In this document: positions 47,716-57,797 of the stretch, piece after piece
Layout of the letters: every line of letters begins with the position of its first letter
Position numbering within the stretch: the stretch's first letter is position 1
Assembly: GCF_006442315.1 (NCBI RefSeq)
Contig: NZ_VFVY01000004.1
Location: 186,001 to 250,000, forward strand
Length of the DNA stretch: 64,000 nt
Origin: Mesorhizobium sp. B2-3-4
GTDB lineage: Bacteria; Pseudomonadota; Alphaproteobacteria; Rhizobiales; Rhizobiaceae
Reading direction: 5' to 3'
Program-made: the position numbers and the translations under genes
The notes under the pieces: model-generated
What the model was told of the DNA's origin: nothing
Database searches by the model: none
What the model saw: only the letters and a program-made list of their open reading frames with translations

Positions 47716-48420
47716 CTAAATCTCGAACTCGCCCTGCCCTTCATCCATGGCGCTCACCGTTTCGGCCGCCAGCGCCCTTGTGATCGGCGTCTTGCGCTCC
47801 AGCGCGGTGCGGTCCAGCCGCTCCACGACACGCATCGCGGTTGCCAGCGAGCGCTCGATGCGGCGTACCAGATATTGCACGACATGCGGCTCCACCTCGA
47901 CCTGGCGGTCGGCGAACAGCTTGGTGATGACGCCGGCGAGCAGGAGATCGTCGGGTTCGTGGATCTCGACGGTCGCCGCCGCCTTCAGCCGCGAGGCGAG
48001 ATCGGGCAGCAAAACACCCCAGGCCGAGGGAAAGCGCCGCGCCGTCAAAAGCAGCGTCGAGCCAGCGCCACGCACCGCGTTGATCAGATGGAACAGGCCT
48101 TGTTCGTCGAACGCGCCGGCATCGATGTCGTCGATCAGCGCCGGCCGCGCGCCGAGATTGGCGATGCTGTCGGCAATACGCCTGGCATCGACGGCCACCG
48201 CGTTGGCGCGGGCACGCCAGATCGAGGCCAGATGCGTCTTGCCCGAACCAGCCGGGCCTGCCAGCACCACCACTGGCGATGGCCAATCCGGCCAGCGGTC
48301 GATCAGCGCCGCCGCCTGGTGGTTGGTGCCGGAGACGACCAGCTCGTCGCGCGAATAGCCTGTGCCGTGGCCGAGATCGAGCGGCAGCTGGCGCGGCGGA
48401 TCGGTTCGCTGGGCACTCAC
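47716..48420 (-). CDS. hdaA: HdaA, DnaA regulatory inactivator
   Basis: A 234-residue AAA+ protein from GTG 48420, one base after the upstream stop; the long N-terminal frame extension is not needed. PRQLPLDLGHGTGYSRDELV is the family's start. Walker A is GPAGSGKTHLA, Walker B is ALIDDIDAG, and LLTARRFPSAWGVLLPDLASRLK follows. Its N-terminal QLPLDL clamp-binding motif joins DnaN to inactivate DnaA-ATP in alphaproteobacteria. A C-terminal DNA-binding domain is absent, as expected. Confidence 0.9.
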   Translation of the reverse strand: MSAQRTDPPRQLPLDLGHGTGYSRDELVVSGTNHQAAALIDRWPDWPSPVVVLAGPAGSGKTHLASIWRARANAVAVDARRIADSIANLGARPALIDDIDAGAFDEQGLFHLINAVRGAGSTLLLTARRFPSAWGVLLPDLASRLKAAATVEIHEPDDLLLAGVITKLFADRQVEVEPHVVQYLVRRIERSLATAMRVVERLDRTALERKTPITRALAAETVSAMDEGQGEFEI

Positions 48421-48421
48421 T

Positions 48422-49624
48422 TCAGCGACGCGGTTGAGTGCGATGGCCGCCGCCGCGATCGGCAGGCAACGGCGGCGCCGCAGCCGCGGCGTGGCCCTTG
48501 TAGAGTGGCGATTCCAGATAGCGCGCAATGGCGAACCGCACCAGGACGGCGACCGCCGCCGATGCCGGGACGGCAATCAAAAGCCCGACAAAACCGAACA
48601 GCGCGCCGAAGGCGAACAGCGCGAACATGAGCCACACCGGATGCAGGCCGACGCTCTTGCCGACGAGCCTGGGCTGCAGGATGTTGCCTTCGATGAACTG
48701 GCCGATGAAGAAGACCACGGCAACGGCCACGATCATCGTCCAGTCCGGCCAGAACTGGACGAAGGCGACGCCGACCGCCAGCACCAGCCCGGTCAGCGAA
48801 CCGACATACGGAATGAAGGAGATCAGCCCGGCGAACAGGCCGATCAGAATGGCGAAATTCAACCCGGTCAGCGTCAGGCCGGTGGCATACATGGCGCCCA
48901 GCACCAGGCAGAGCGTGCCCTGTCCGCGCACGAAGCCGGCGGTGGCGGTGTTGATGTCACGCGCGATGCCGCGCACGGTGCCGACATGGTCGCGTGGCAC
49001 CCAGCTGTCGATGACCGCCACCATGCGGTCCCAGTCCAGCAGCATGTAGAAGGCGACCACCGGCGTCACCACGAACAGGCTGACCACCGAGACCAGCGCC
49101 ATGCCGGAACTCCACAGCGAGGTGAACACCGTTGTGATCAGGCCAAAGCCGGAGGTCAGCAATGAATTCAACCCGTCGCGCAGGCCATTGGCGTTAACGC
49201 CGAATTTCTGCTCGAGCCATTTCGGGTCAAAGGAGGTGAGCAGGCTCTGCAGCCGGGTCAGGTACTCCGGCAGCTTGCCGGCGAATTCGGACATCTGCGT
49301 CGCCAGCACCGGCACCAGGATGACGAAGGCCAGCACCAGCACGATCAGGAAAGTGATCAGGATGACCACCGTGGCCATGAAGCGGCTGAGGCCGAGCCGC
49401 TGCAGCCGGTCGGCGACCGGGTCGAGGAAATAGGCAAGCACCATTCCCGCGACAAACGGCAGCAAGATGTCGCTGAAGACATAGAGGAAAAGGGCGAGCA
49501 ACGCTGCGCCGATCACCCAGAAGGAGATCTGCCGGCGGAACGCGGAAGCCGCGGCAAGATCGGCAGCCGCGGCCTCGAGCACTGCCGCCTCTTTCTCAGA
49601 TGTCCGGATTGGAGCTTTCGCCAT
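48422..49624 (-). CDS. AI-2E transporter / PerM family membrane protein
   Basis: A 400-residue protein with about eight hydrophobic segments and the PerM-type FILVPVLATQMSEFAGKLPEYLTRLQSLL and LIGLFAGLISFIPYVGSLTGLVLAVGVAFVQF. It is encoded in the same direction as hdaA, one base upstream, and overlaps the CDP-alcohol phosphatidyltransferase by 29 bp. Such permeases are commonly clustered with hdaA in rhizobia. Substrate uncertain. Confidence 0.8.
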   Translation of the reverse strand: MAKAPIRTSEKEAAVLEAAAADLAAASAFRRQISFWVIGAALLALFLYVFSDILLPFVAGMVLAYFLDPVADRLQRLGLSRFMATVVILITFLIVLVLAFVILVPVLATQMSEFAGKLPEYLTRLQSLLTSFDPKWLEQKFGVNANGLRDGLNSLLTSGFGLITTVFTSLWSSGMALVSVVSLFVVTPVVAFYMLLDWDRMVAVIDSWVPRDHVGTVRGIARDINTATAGFVRGQGTLCLVLGAMYATGLTLTGLNFAILIGLFAGLISFIPYVGSLTGLVLAVGVAFVQFWPDWTMIVAVAVVFFIGQFIEGNILQPRLVGKSVGLHPVWLMFALFAFGALFGFVGLLIAVPASAAVAVLVRFAIARYLESPLYKGHAAAAAPPLPADRGGGHRTQPRR

Positions 49625-50153
49625 AGCCGCTCATATGCCTCAGCCAAGCCACGAGATAGGCCGCGGCCGAAGCCACGGTCAAGACCCCGGACAGCAATAT
49701 GAGGCCGGGCCGCATCGGGTCGAGGTGCACGGCAAAGGCAAGTTCGCCCAGCACAACCGCGGCCAGCACGATCTGGATGGCGGTATTGGCCTTCGACACC
49801 AGAACCGGTTTTATCTCGACCGGATGCGCCATCACCGTGGACAACAGGACCGCGCAGACGATCAGCGCGTCGCGCGACACCATGGTGACGACCAGCCACA
49901 GCGGCAACTGCCCGATGAAGCCCATGACCACGAACACCGAAACCAGGAGCAGCTTGTCGGCGACGGGATCGAGATAGGCGCCGAGCGCCGACTGCTGGTT
50001 GAAGCGGCGGGCGATGAAACCGTCGACGCCATCGGAAATACCAGCGACGAGGAAACCGGCAAAAGCCCAGTCCCAACGCGCCTGCAGCATGGCCAGCACC
50101 ACGGCGGGCACCAGGACAAGGCGCAGGATGGTGATCAGGTTGGGGATGGTCAA
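49596..50153 (-). CDS. CDP-alcohol phosphatidyltransferase
   Basis: A 185-residue integral membrane enzyme with the CDP-alcohol signature DGVDGFIARRF...LGAYLDPVADK (D-G-x2-A-R-x8-G-x3-D-x3-D) at about residues 38-65 and four to five hydrophobic helices. The family includes PgsA-type phosphatidylglycerophosphate synthases. The substrate cannot be fixed from sequence. It is the first gene of the operon leading to hdaA. Confidence 0.8.
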   Translation of the reverse strand: MTIPNLITILRLVLVPAVVLAMLQARWDWAFAGFLVAGISDGVDGFIARRFNQQSALGAYLDPVADKLLLVSVFVVMGFIGQLPLWLVVTMVSRDALIVCAVLLSTVMAHPVEIKPVLVSKANTAIQIVLAAVVLGELAFAVHLDPMRPGLILLSGVLTVASAAAYLVAWLRHMSGYGESSNPDI

Positions 50154-50357
50154 GCGTGTGTCCCGCCATGCGCTGTTTCGACATAGATGAGGAAGACGGA
50201 GAGCCGGGACAAGGGACAGCCCGTCCAGCCGCGAACGCCAAACGCGATGCCATTCTATCCACGCTTTTGTCGGGCCAAAAGGCGCTCGGCTCCGCCGTTA
50301 TCCTTGCGGACCGAAACCGTTCATGCGAAGAGCCCGCAAACGAGCAGGAAAGTTGCG

Positions 50358-51448
<1,091 letters not shown>

Positions 51449-51452
<4 letters not shown>

Positions 51453-52162
51453 GCACGCAGAGGAAACGCACGGTCGTCCTGATCTCGGGACGCGGCTCCA
51501 ACATGACCGCGCTGATCGCGGCCGCCAGCGATCCGGCTTTTCCGGCCGAGATCGTCGGCGTCATCTCCGACAAGGCCGACGCCGCAGGCCTCGGCATTGC
51601 CAGGGCACGCGGCATCGCCACCCAGGTCATTTCCCGCGCCGACCATGGCAGCAAGCAGGCGCATGACGCGGCAATCGACGCGGCCCTGGCGGCCTTCAAT
51701 GCCGACATCGTGGCGCTGGCCGGCTATATGCGCATCCTGACATCAGGCTTCGTCCAGAAGTGGCAGGGCCGCATGATCAACATCCACCCTGCCCTGCTGC
51801 CGGCGTTCAAGGGGCTGGACACCCATGCGCGCGCTCTGGCCGCCGGCATCCGTATCCATGGCTGCACGGTGCATTTCGTCACACCGGAGATGGATGACGG
51901 CCCTGTTATCGCCCAGGCGGCGGTGCCGGTGATGGTCGGCGACAATGCCGATACGCTGGCTGCGCGCGTGCTGAAAACCGAGCATCGGCTCTATCCATTG
52001 GCGCTGGGTCTGGTCGCAGAAGGCAAAGCGCGGATGGAGGCGGGCCGCACCGTGCTAGCCCACTTCGCCGACGATGCCGACAACAGCACCTCGGTGGTGA
52101 TGGCGCCCGACCCGCTGCGCGAGGAAGCCGATCTGGAGCATCTGGCGCGAATAACACCTTGA
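51449..52162 (+). CDS. purN: Phosphoribosylglycinamide formyltransferase
   Basis: A 237-residue enzyme starting [26 protein letters not shown]. The catalytic signature is [35 protein letters not shown] (N-x-H plus H108-like region), and [13 protein letters not shown] follows. It transfers a formyl group from 10-formyl-THF to GAR. ATGA-coupled to purM, so expressed with it. Confidence 0.95.
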
Positions 52163-52168
52163 GCGAGA

Positions 52169-52684
52169 ATGGCGATGAAACAGCTGCTCCTGCTTCGCCA
52201 CGCCAAATCGAGCTGGGATGATCCTGAGCTCGATGATTTCGACCGGCCACTCGCCGGACGCGGATTGAAGTCGGCACGACTGATGGGCCGCGAGCTTGCC
52301 GCGCGAGACTGGTTGCCGGACCTGGCATTGGTGTCGCCGGCGCTGCGCACCAGCGATACCTGGCGACTGGTGGCCGCGGAACTGCCGGTGCACCCACGGG
52401 TCGCGTTTGCCGAAGCGCTCTACGATGCCTCGGCGACGGACATTCTGCGCCGGATTCAGAAAGCCGACCCGTCGGCCGGCTGTCTGGTGGTGCTCGGCCA
52501 CAATCCAGGGCTTGAGGATCTGGCAAAACAGCTCGCCGGACCGGGATCGGAACCGAAGGCACTCAAAAGGCTCGAGGAAAAGTTTCCGACCGCGGCTCTG
52601 GCGCGCTTCGTCTTCGAGGACGATTGGTCCGCCCTGTCCCGCGCCCGGCTGACACATTGCCTGCGGCCAAAGGATTTGAGCTAG
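52169..52684 (+). CDS. SixA-like histidine phosphatase
   Basis: A 171-residue member of the histidine phosphatase superfamily: LLLLRHAKSSWDD contains the catalytic R-H, and VVLGHNPGLEDLA carries the second His. SixA-like proteins dephosphorylate HPt domains or small phosphoesters. It follows purN by 6 bp; ATG 52169 or 52175 are both possible. Ends before a bidirectional terminator. Confidence 0.8.
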   Translation: MAMKQLLLLRHAKSSWDDPELDDFDRPLAGRGLKSARLMGRELAARDWLPDLALVSPALRTSDTWRLVAAELPVHPRVAFAEALYDASATDILRRIQKADPSAGCLVVLGHNPGLEDLAKQLAGPGSEPKALKRLEEKFPTAALARFVFEDDWSALSRARLTHCLRPKDLS

Positions 52685-52702
52685 AATACTTTGAGCAAGA
52701 AT

Positions 52703-52735
52703 ACGGGCACGGCAGGTTTTGCCTGCCATGCCCGT
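52703..52735. terminator. Bidirectional terminator between sixA-like and DUF680-1
   Basis: 14-bp stem ACGGGCACGGCAGG / CCTGCCATGCCCGT (13 of 14 pairs) with a TTTTG loop, between convergent genes. A T-rich stretch on the minus side supports the DUF680 transcript end. Confidence 0.75.
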
Positions 52736-52739
52736 GACA

Positions 52740-52982
52740 TCAATTGCCCCAGATGCCCTGGCCAGGTTCCGGCCAGTCGTTGGTGTTGGTCTTGATCTTG
52801 GTGTCGGCTGCCTTGTGACCGTTCATATCGGTGTTCTTGACGGCGCCGGTGACGGCGTGATCCACGCCGGCGACCGAGGCAACGGGCTGGTTGGCGCCGT
52901 CGGAGCCAAAGTGGTCGCTGCCGGCGAATGCGGTTCCGCTTGCGATGAGAATAGCGGCGCTGGCGAGGGCAAGTCTGTTCAT
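52740..52982 (-). CDS. DUF680 protein 1 (Mesorhizobium periplasmic small protein)
   Basis: An 80-residue product from ATG 52982 (AGGAGATTG upstream). Signal peptide MNRLALASAAILIASGTAFA then a mature GSDHFGSDGANQPVASV, ending GQGIWGN. This pattern (signal, G-S-D-x-[FY], A-N-Q-P) defines DUF680. Four copies lie in tandem here. Function unknown; probably exported. Confidence 0.8.
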   Translation of the reverse strand: MNRLALASAAILIASGTAFAGSDHFGSDGANQPVASVAGVDHAVTGAVKNTDMNGHKAADTKIKTNTNDWPEPGQGIWGN

Positions 52983-53134
52983 TTCAATCTCCTGTTTCAT
53001 CCGTTAGGCGGCGTCTTGGGAGGACGGTTCCGCTGAGGACAAGACCAGAAGCGGCCCGGTTTTATTCCCTGGCCGTGAAATGTTTTTTGCCGACTGCGAG
53101 ACTGGCTTCGTCGGCGGACGCTGCCTGAAGCGCC

Positions 53135-53170
53135 CAAAAAACAAGAACGGCGGGCCAGGCCCGCCGCTCT
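53135..53170 (-). terminator. Terminator of DUF680-2
   Basis: GGCGGG-CCAGG-CCCGCC stem (53149-53165) followed on the minus strand by a TTGTTTTTT tract. It shares sequence with the terminator at 53802-53838. Confidence 0.75.
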
Positions 53171-53193
53171 TTGCTGTCAGAAGTTCGAAGGCC

Positions 53194-53424
53194 TTATTGG
53201 CCCCAGATGCCTTGGCCATATTCATCCGGAGCGACGTTCAACGTCGACTTCGCGACGCGCTCGACCGGCCTGCGGATCGAGGCCGTACGGCCATGGTCGA
53301 TGTTGCCCGCGGGCGCGGTGACGACCGATTGATTGTCGGTGGCCGAGTGATAGTTGTCGCTGCCGGCGAAGGCGCTGCCCGTGGCAATAAGAACGGCGGC
53401 GGCGGTAAGTGCGATCCTGGTCAT
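53194..53424 (-). CDS. DUF680 protein 2
   Basis: A 76-residue protein from ATG 53424. The signal MTRIALTAAAVLIATGSAFA is followed by GSDNYHSATDNQSVV and a basic Arg-rich middle (RTASIRRPVERVAKS), ending GQGIWGQ. It is preceded by the 54-bp upstream repeat. Function unknown. Confidence 0.8.
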   Translation of the reverse strand: MTRIALTAAAVLIATGSAFAGSDNYHSATDNQSVVTAPAGNIDHGRTASIRRPVERVAKSTLNVAPDEYGQGIWGQ

Positions 53425-53443
53425 TTCCTTTACTCCAGTATTC

Positions 53444-53498
53444 CCTTGTTCTGTCCGTCTAGTGGCGTGCCCTTGGGAGGAATTTCGCGTCGCTCGGA
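53444..53498 (-). repeat. Upstream element shared with DUF680-4 (copy 1)
   Basis: About 54 bp before the DUF680-2 gene, nearly identical to 54368-54421. It contains the core CCTCCCAAGGGCACGCC. A shorter relative, CCTCCCAAGACGCC, precedes DUF680-1. It probably carries the promoter or leader. Confidence 0.7.
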
Positions 53499-53801
53499 CA
53501 AGCTGAAAATTGGAGTTTCGTTTGCCGACTTCCAATCACGAAGATGTTCGTTCACAATCCGAATCCGGGCCCTTGAAATTCCGCCGGACTCGCCCCGCAT
53601 CTCAATTTATGTATATTATATCAGACACTTATAGGAAAACCTGAACGCCTTCACGCCGCATTTCCGACAGTAATTTTCATCGACCTCTACACGGCCCATC
53701 AACATTAATTGAACCGACTGGTTCGATTTTATACGTCGAGCCGCAAGCGGCCGCTGGGCTCGGCAGCCTTGCCGGCGGTCCGCGGGCGCCGCTCAAGCCA
53801 C

Positions 53802-53838
53802 AAAAAAACAAGAGCGGCGGGCCGGGCCCACCGCTCTT
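53802..53838 (-). terminator. Terminator of DUF680-3
   Basis: AGAGCGGcGGGCC / GGCCCaCCGCTCT stem with a T-rich tail on the minus strand (TTGTTTTTTTG). The region resembles the DUF680-2 terminator, as expected after duplication. Confidence 0.75.
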
Positions 53839-53863
53839 TGTAGTCACACTATTCTTGAGAGGC

Positions 53864-54091
53864 TTAGCGGCCCCAGACGCCCTGGCCCGACTGAGCCGGA
53901 ACGTTGGCATTGGCATCAGCCTGCGCCTTGTCGGTCTTCACGATCGAACCGGTGCGGAAGGTGTCGACGTTGGAGGTCGACTGGCTGGCAACCGGCTGGT
54001 TGGCGGTGGCCGAGTTGTAGTTGTCGCTACCGGCAAAAGCGGTACCCGTGGCAACGAGGATGGCGGCAGCGGTGAGTGCGATCTTGGTCAT
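53864..54091 (-). CDS. DUF680 protein 3
   Basis: A 75-residue protein. The signal MTKIALTAAAILVATGTAFA is followed by GSDNYNSATANQPVASQS, ending GQGVWGR. Its signal peptide is nearly identical to DUF680-4 at protein and DNA level, indicating recent duplication. Function unknown. Confidence 0.8.
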   Translation of the reverse strand: MTKIALTAAAILVATGTAFAGSDNYNSATANQPVASQSTSNVDTFRTGSIVKTDKAQADANANVPAQSGQGVWGR

Positions 54092-54147
54092 TTCAATTAC
54101 TCCTGGTTCAAGATTGGATTTGGGATTGGATTGGTCGACAGTCGCGA

Positions 54148-54348
54148 TTAGCGGCCGAAGAGATTGCGGTCAGCGCCCTGCGGAGCCTGGACCGACGCAG
54201 CCGTCGACTTCGAGATCGAAGCCGTGACCGAATGGTCGACAGTGGCGGCAGGCTGGTTGGCGGTCGCCGAACCGTAATTGTCGCTGCCGGCAAAAGCAGT
54301 GCCCGTGGCAACGAGGATGGCGGCTGCGGTAAGAGCGATCTTGGTCAT
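54148..54348 (-). CDS. DUF680 protein 4
   Basis: A 66-residue protein from ATG 54348, with signal MTKIALTAAAILVATGTAFA, then GSDNYGSATANQPAATV, ending NLFGR. The C-terminus differs from the others. It is the first of the array and carries the upstream repeat copy 2. Function unknown. Confidence 0.8.
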   Translation of the reverse strand: MTKIALTAAAILVATGTAFAGSDNYGSATANQPAATVDHSVTASISKSTAASVQAPQGADRNLFGR

Positions 54349-54367
54349 TTTATTTACTCCAGAATTT

Positions 54368-54421
54368 CCTTGTTCTGTCCGTCTAGTGGCGTGCCCTTGG
54401 GAGGATTTCGCGTCGCTCGGA
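54368..54421 (-). repeat. Upstream element shared with DUF680-2 (copy 2)
   Basis: About 54 bp upstream of DUF680-4, nearly identical to 53444-53498. The absence of a recognised sigma motif leaves its function open. Confidence 0.7.
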
Positions 54422-54831
54422 CCACCCCAAGATGGGTAGGGCGTTTTGGGATTTCCAGTCGATGTGGTCCTGCAGCATTTTATCATATTATAGACAATGC
54501 ATATTGCGCCGCACCATTTTCAATCGGATTTTCTCAGTATTTTCAGCATGATAGTATTTGCCGCCGAGCCGAAAGCGGAGGCAGATGGGAGGTCATTGTT
54601 CACCATTTGAGATACAATCCGTCAACCAGAACCGAACCGTTCGGTTCGATTTATGTCCAGAAACTGGACGATTCCAGCCGTGAAAACCGGTACCGGCCCG
54701 CCATCAAGCGGCATTTGCCTTGCGTCGAGATCGATACTATCGATCATTCATCGCCGATTGCCGGATTGAGATCGTCGATCGAGCCCAGAGATGTTCGCTG
54801 AGACCGAAAATATGCCGGGACCGCGATAGAC
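54422..54831. other. Intergenic region between DUF680 array and two-component system
   Basis: 410 bp of divergent intergenic DNA, visibly richer in A+T than neighbours around 54475-54560. It should hold promoters for the response regulator (plus). I see no repeat, RNA or short gene that I would defend. Confidence 0.4.
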
Positions 54832-55509
54832 ATGCGATTGCTGCTTGTTGAGGACAATCGTGAACTGGCGGACTGGCTGGGCAAGACCTTGCGCCAGGCG
54901 AACTATGTCGTCGACATCGTCCATGATGGCGAGGATGTCGAGCATGCGCTTGCGGCGGGCGATCACGCGCTTGTCATTCTTGATCTGGCGCTGCCGCGCA
55001 TGGGCGGGCTGGAAGTGCTGCGCATGCTGCGTGCCCGGGGCAACCGGGTGCCGGTGATCGTGCTGACCGCCAATGCCAGCCTCGATGGCAGGGTCAAGGG
55101 CCTCAACGAAGGCGCCGACGACTATCTGGCCAAGCCCTTTCAGATCGAAGAGCTCGAAGCACGCATCCGTGTGCAACTGCGCCGCGTCAACGACCGGACG
55201 GCACCGGTCGTCGCCTGCGGCGACCTCGTCTTCGACACCAATACAAGGCTGTTCTCGCTCGGCGGCGAGACGCTGGCCTTGACGCCGCGCGAACATGCCG
55301 TGCTCGAGCAGTTGATGATCAAGGCGGGACGCACGGTGAGCAAGGCCGCATTGTCGGCGGCGATCTATGATTTCGAGACCGACGCCGATCCCAGCGCCAT
55401 CGAGATCTATGTGCACCGTGTGCGCAAGAAGCTCGAAGGGTCGCGGGTTCAGATCACCACCTTGCGTGGCCTCGGCTATCTCCTGCGCCACGATGATTTG
55501 GCGCCATGA
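54832..55509 (+). CDS. OmpR-family response regulator (TctD-like)
   Basis: A 225-residue protein. The receiver domain has phosphoacceptor D51 (VILDLALPRMGG) and K101 (DDYLAKPF). The winged-helix DNA-binding domain is in the second half (LTPREHAVLEQLMIKAGRTVSKAALSAAIYDF...TLRGLGYLL). Coupled by ATGA to the sensor kinase. Confidence 0.9.
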   Translation: MRLLLVEDNRELADWLGKTLRQANYVVDIVHDGEDVEHALAAGDHALVILDLALPRMGGLEVLRMLRARGNRVPVIVLTANASLDGRVKGLNEGADDYLAKPFQIEELEARIRVQLRRVNDRTAPVVACGDLVFDTNTRLFSLGGETLALTPREHAVLEQLMIKAGRTVSKAALSAAIYDFETDADPSAIEIYVHRVRKKLEGSRVQITTLRGLGYLLRHDDLAP

Positions 55510-56858
55510 GAACCCGCAGCCTGCGCCTGCAATTGCTGGCCTGGGTCGTTCTGCCCCTCGCCGGGCTTGCCACCATCAATCTGTGGACCAGCCAGCGCAA
55601 CGCCTTGGCGACCGCCGATCTGGTCACCGACCGCATGCTGGTCGGTTCGGCGCGCGCCATCTCCGAACAAGTCGCCATGGCCGATGGCGTACTCGATGCC
55701 ACGATACCGCCGGCAGCGATCGAGATGTTCGACACAGGCGACCGCGACAGCGTCTACTACCGTGTCGAGACCGCGGGCGGACGCCTGCTGACCGGCTATC
55801 CCGACCTGCCCGTCGCTCCGGCGCACAAGAGCGTCGAGGCGACCTATCGCGATCACCCGTTGCGGCTTGCGACGCTCAGCCATGCGGTGGTCGGCGCCGG
55901 GGCGGATTCGCCTGTTATGGTCACAGTTGGGGTCACGCTTGCCGGGCATGACGCCATGGTGAAGCGGCTGTGGTTCAGCGCTTTCGTCCAGCAGCTGGCG
56001 CTGGTGGCGATCGCCGGCGTGTTCGTGCTGCTTGGCCTGCGGCGCGGCCTGGCGCCACTGATCAGCCTGCGGGACGCGGTGCGATCGCCAAGCCGCAACG
56101 ATCTCGATCCGGTCGACGTGCCGGGCGCGCAGAACGAGATCCGCCCCCTGATCGATGCACTCAACGCCTATATGGACCGCGTGCGCGCGCAGATGGGCGC
56201 GCAGCGCCGTTTCATCGCCAATGCCGCGCACCAGTTGCGCACGCCGCTGGCGCTGCTGTCGACGCAGGCAAGCTATGCGCTGCGCGAAACCGCCGCCGAC
56301 GCACGCCAGGAGGCGCTGGTGGCGCTGCAGGCCAGTTCCGGCAAGCTGGCGCGGCTGGCCGAACAATTGCTGACCCTGTCACGGGCCGAGCCGGGCAGCC
56401 GGCGGCCACGCGCCGATCGCATCGACCTGACGCAAGCCGCGCGTCATGTGCTGGAAACGCAGGCGCCCGCGGCGATCGCCCGCAGGATCGATCTCGGCCT
56501 TGAGGAAGCAGGGCCGGTTGCCGTTATCGGCGACGGTACCATGCTGCGTGAAATGATCGTCAACCTCGTCGACAATGCGCTGCGCTACTCGACATCAGGC
56601 GGCAGTGTCACGGTCAGACTGGCGACCATCGATAGCCAGGCGGTGCTGACCGTCGCCGATGACGGGCCTGGCATCCCGGCCGGAGAGCGGGACCACGTGT
56701 TCGAGCGCTTTTACCGCATCGCCGGTTCGACGGAGGAAGGCAGTGGCCTGGGGCTCGCCATCGTGCGCGAGGTCGTCGAAAACGCCGGCGGCCGCGTCAC
56801 CCTTGGGGATGGAGCGGCCGGCGGTCTGGTGGTCGAGGTCAGGCTGCCGCTCGCCTGA
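55506..56858 (+). CDS. Sensor histidine kinase (TctE-like)
   Basis: A 450-residue membrane kinase. A signal-anchor at residues about 10-28 and a second membrane segment at about 160-178 bracket a periplasmic sensor domain. The H-box is HQLRTPLALL with H242; N-box is EMIVNLVDNALRYS; G1 is DDGPGIPAGE; G2 is GSGLGLAIV. It resembles TctE, which senses tricarboxylates, but the sensor domain cannot be matched by eye. It is convergent with the ABC transporter downstream. Confidence 0.9.
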   Translation: MRTRSLRLQLLAWVVLPLAGLATINLWTSQRNALATADLVTDRMLVGSARAISEQVAMADGVLDATIPPAAIEMFDTGDRDSVYYRVETAGGRLLTGYPDLPVAPAHKSVEATYRDHPLRLATLSHAVVGAGADSPVMVTVGVTLAGHDAMVKRLWFSAFVQQLALVAIAGVFVLLGLRRGLAPLISLRDAVRSPSRNDLDPVDVPGAQNEIRPLIDALNAYMDRVRAQMGAQRRFIANAAHQLRTPLALLSTQASYALRETAADARQEALVALQASSGKLARLAEQLLTLSRAEPGSRRPRADRIDLTQAARHVLETQAPAAIARRIDLGLEEAGPVAVIGDGTMLREMIVNLVDNALRYSTSGGSVTVRLATIDSQAVLTVADDGPGIPAGERDHVFERFYRIAGSTEEGSGLGLAIVREVVENAGGRVTLGDGAAGGLVVEVRLPLA

Positions 56859-56860
56859 CC

Positions 56861-56886
56861 CGAGCCCGCGCCAGGCGCGAGGCTCG
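56861..56886. terminator. Stem-loop between convergent kinase and ABC permease
   Basis: CGAGCC...GGCTCG stem with an inner CGCGCC/GGCGCG pair, located between the 3' ends of the two convergent genes. No long T-run, so a weaker call. Confidence 0.5.
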
Positions 56887-56905
56887 CATTGTCGTCAGGG
56901 TAAGA

Positions 56906-57784
56906 TCAGGCACCCTGCTCGTTGAACGGCGCCGGGCGCCACTTCACCACATAGTTCTCGAAGCGGGTGATGATGAACTCAACCACCAGCGCCATGACAG
57001 CCAGGATGATCATGGCGGCAAAGACGCCGTTGGCGTTGAAGGCGCCCTGCGCGGTCGAGATCAAGAGGCCCATGCCTTGCTTGGCGCCGAGGAATTCGCC
57101 GACCACGGCGCCGACCAGGGCAAAGCCGAAGCTGACATGCAGGCTCGCCAGGATCCAGCTCATAGCCGACGGGATGATGACGGTGCGGGTGATCTGGAAG
57201 GGCGAGGCGCCGAGGATCTGGGCGTTGGCGATCATCGCCCTGTCGGCCTCGCGAACCCCTTGAAAGGCGTTGGCGAAAACGACGAAGAACACCATCACCA
57301 CGGCGAGCGCCACCTTGGACGCCATGCCGAGGCCGAGCGCGATGATAAACACCGAGCCCAGCACGACGCGCGGCACGGAATTGGCGATCTTGATGTAGAT
57401 CGAGAAGACGTCCGCCAGCAGCCGGTTGCGGCCGAGGATGATGCCGGCGGCGATGCCGCCCAACGCCCCGATGACGAAGCCGAGGAAGGTTTCCTCGAGC
57501 GTCACATAGATCTGCAGCCAGAGCGGCCCTTGCGAGGTGCCCTCGGTGATCCACGACCAGATCTGCTCGAATATGCCCGAGGGGCTGGCGAAGAAGAACG
57601 GGTCGATGATGTTGTAGTCGGCGCCGAGTTCCCACAGGCCAAGGAAGATGACCAGGATCGCGAGCCGCAGTCCGATCACCAGGGCATGGCGCCGGCGCAG
57701 CCGTGCCCTCGCCCGGGCCTCGGCGATGGCAATCGAGGTTTCGCGCGTGGCGGCCTTGTCGGCGGCAGGAGAGATGGCTGTCAT
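56906..57784 (-). CDS. ABC transporter permease (NitT/TauT type)
   Basis: A 292-residue permease from ATG 57784 (GAGGAGAAACGAC upstream). Six hydrophobic segments; the EAA-type cytoplasmic loop is ANAFQGVREADRAMIANAQILGASPFQITRTVIIPSAMSW. It is the last gene of an SBP-ATPase-permease operon. Substrate may be a nitrate, sulfonate, pyrimidine or thiamine-precursor-like compound; the sequence does not decide. Confidence 0.85.
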   Translation of the reverse strand: MTAISPAADKAATRETSIAIAEARARARLRRRHALVIGLRLAILVIFLGLWELGADYNIIDPFFFASPSGIFEQIWSWITEGTSQGPLWLQIYVTLEETFLGFVIGALGGIAAGIILGRNRLLADVFSIYIKIANSVPRVVLGSVFIIALGLGMASKVALAVVMVFFVVFANAFQGVREADRAMIANAQILGASPFQITRTVIIPSAMSWILASLHVSFGFALVGAVVGEFLGAKQGMGLLISTAQGAFNANGVFAAMIILAVMALVVEFIITRFENYVVKWRPAPFNEQGA

Positions 57785-57797
57785 GTCGTTTCTCCTC

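Noticed and set aside
48362..49165. Plus-strand frames opposite the PerM-family gene
   Set aside because: His/Gln/Asp-rich shadow of a membrane protein gene; no motif.
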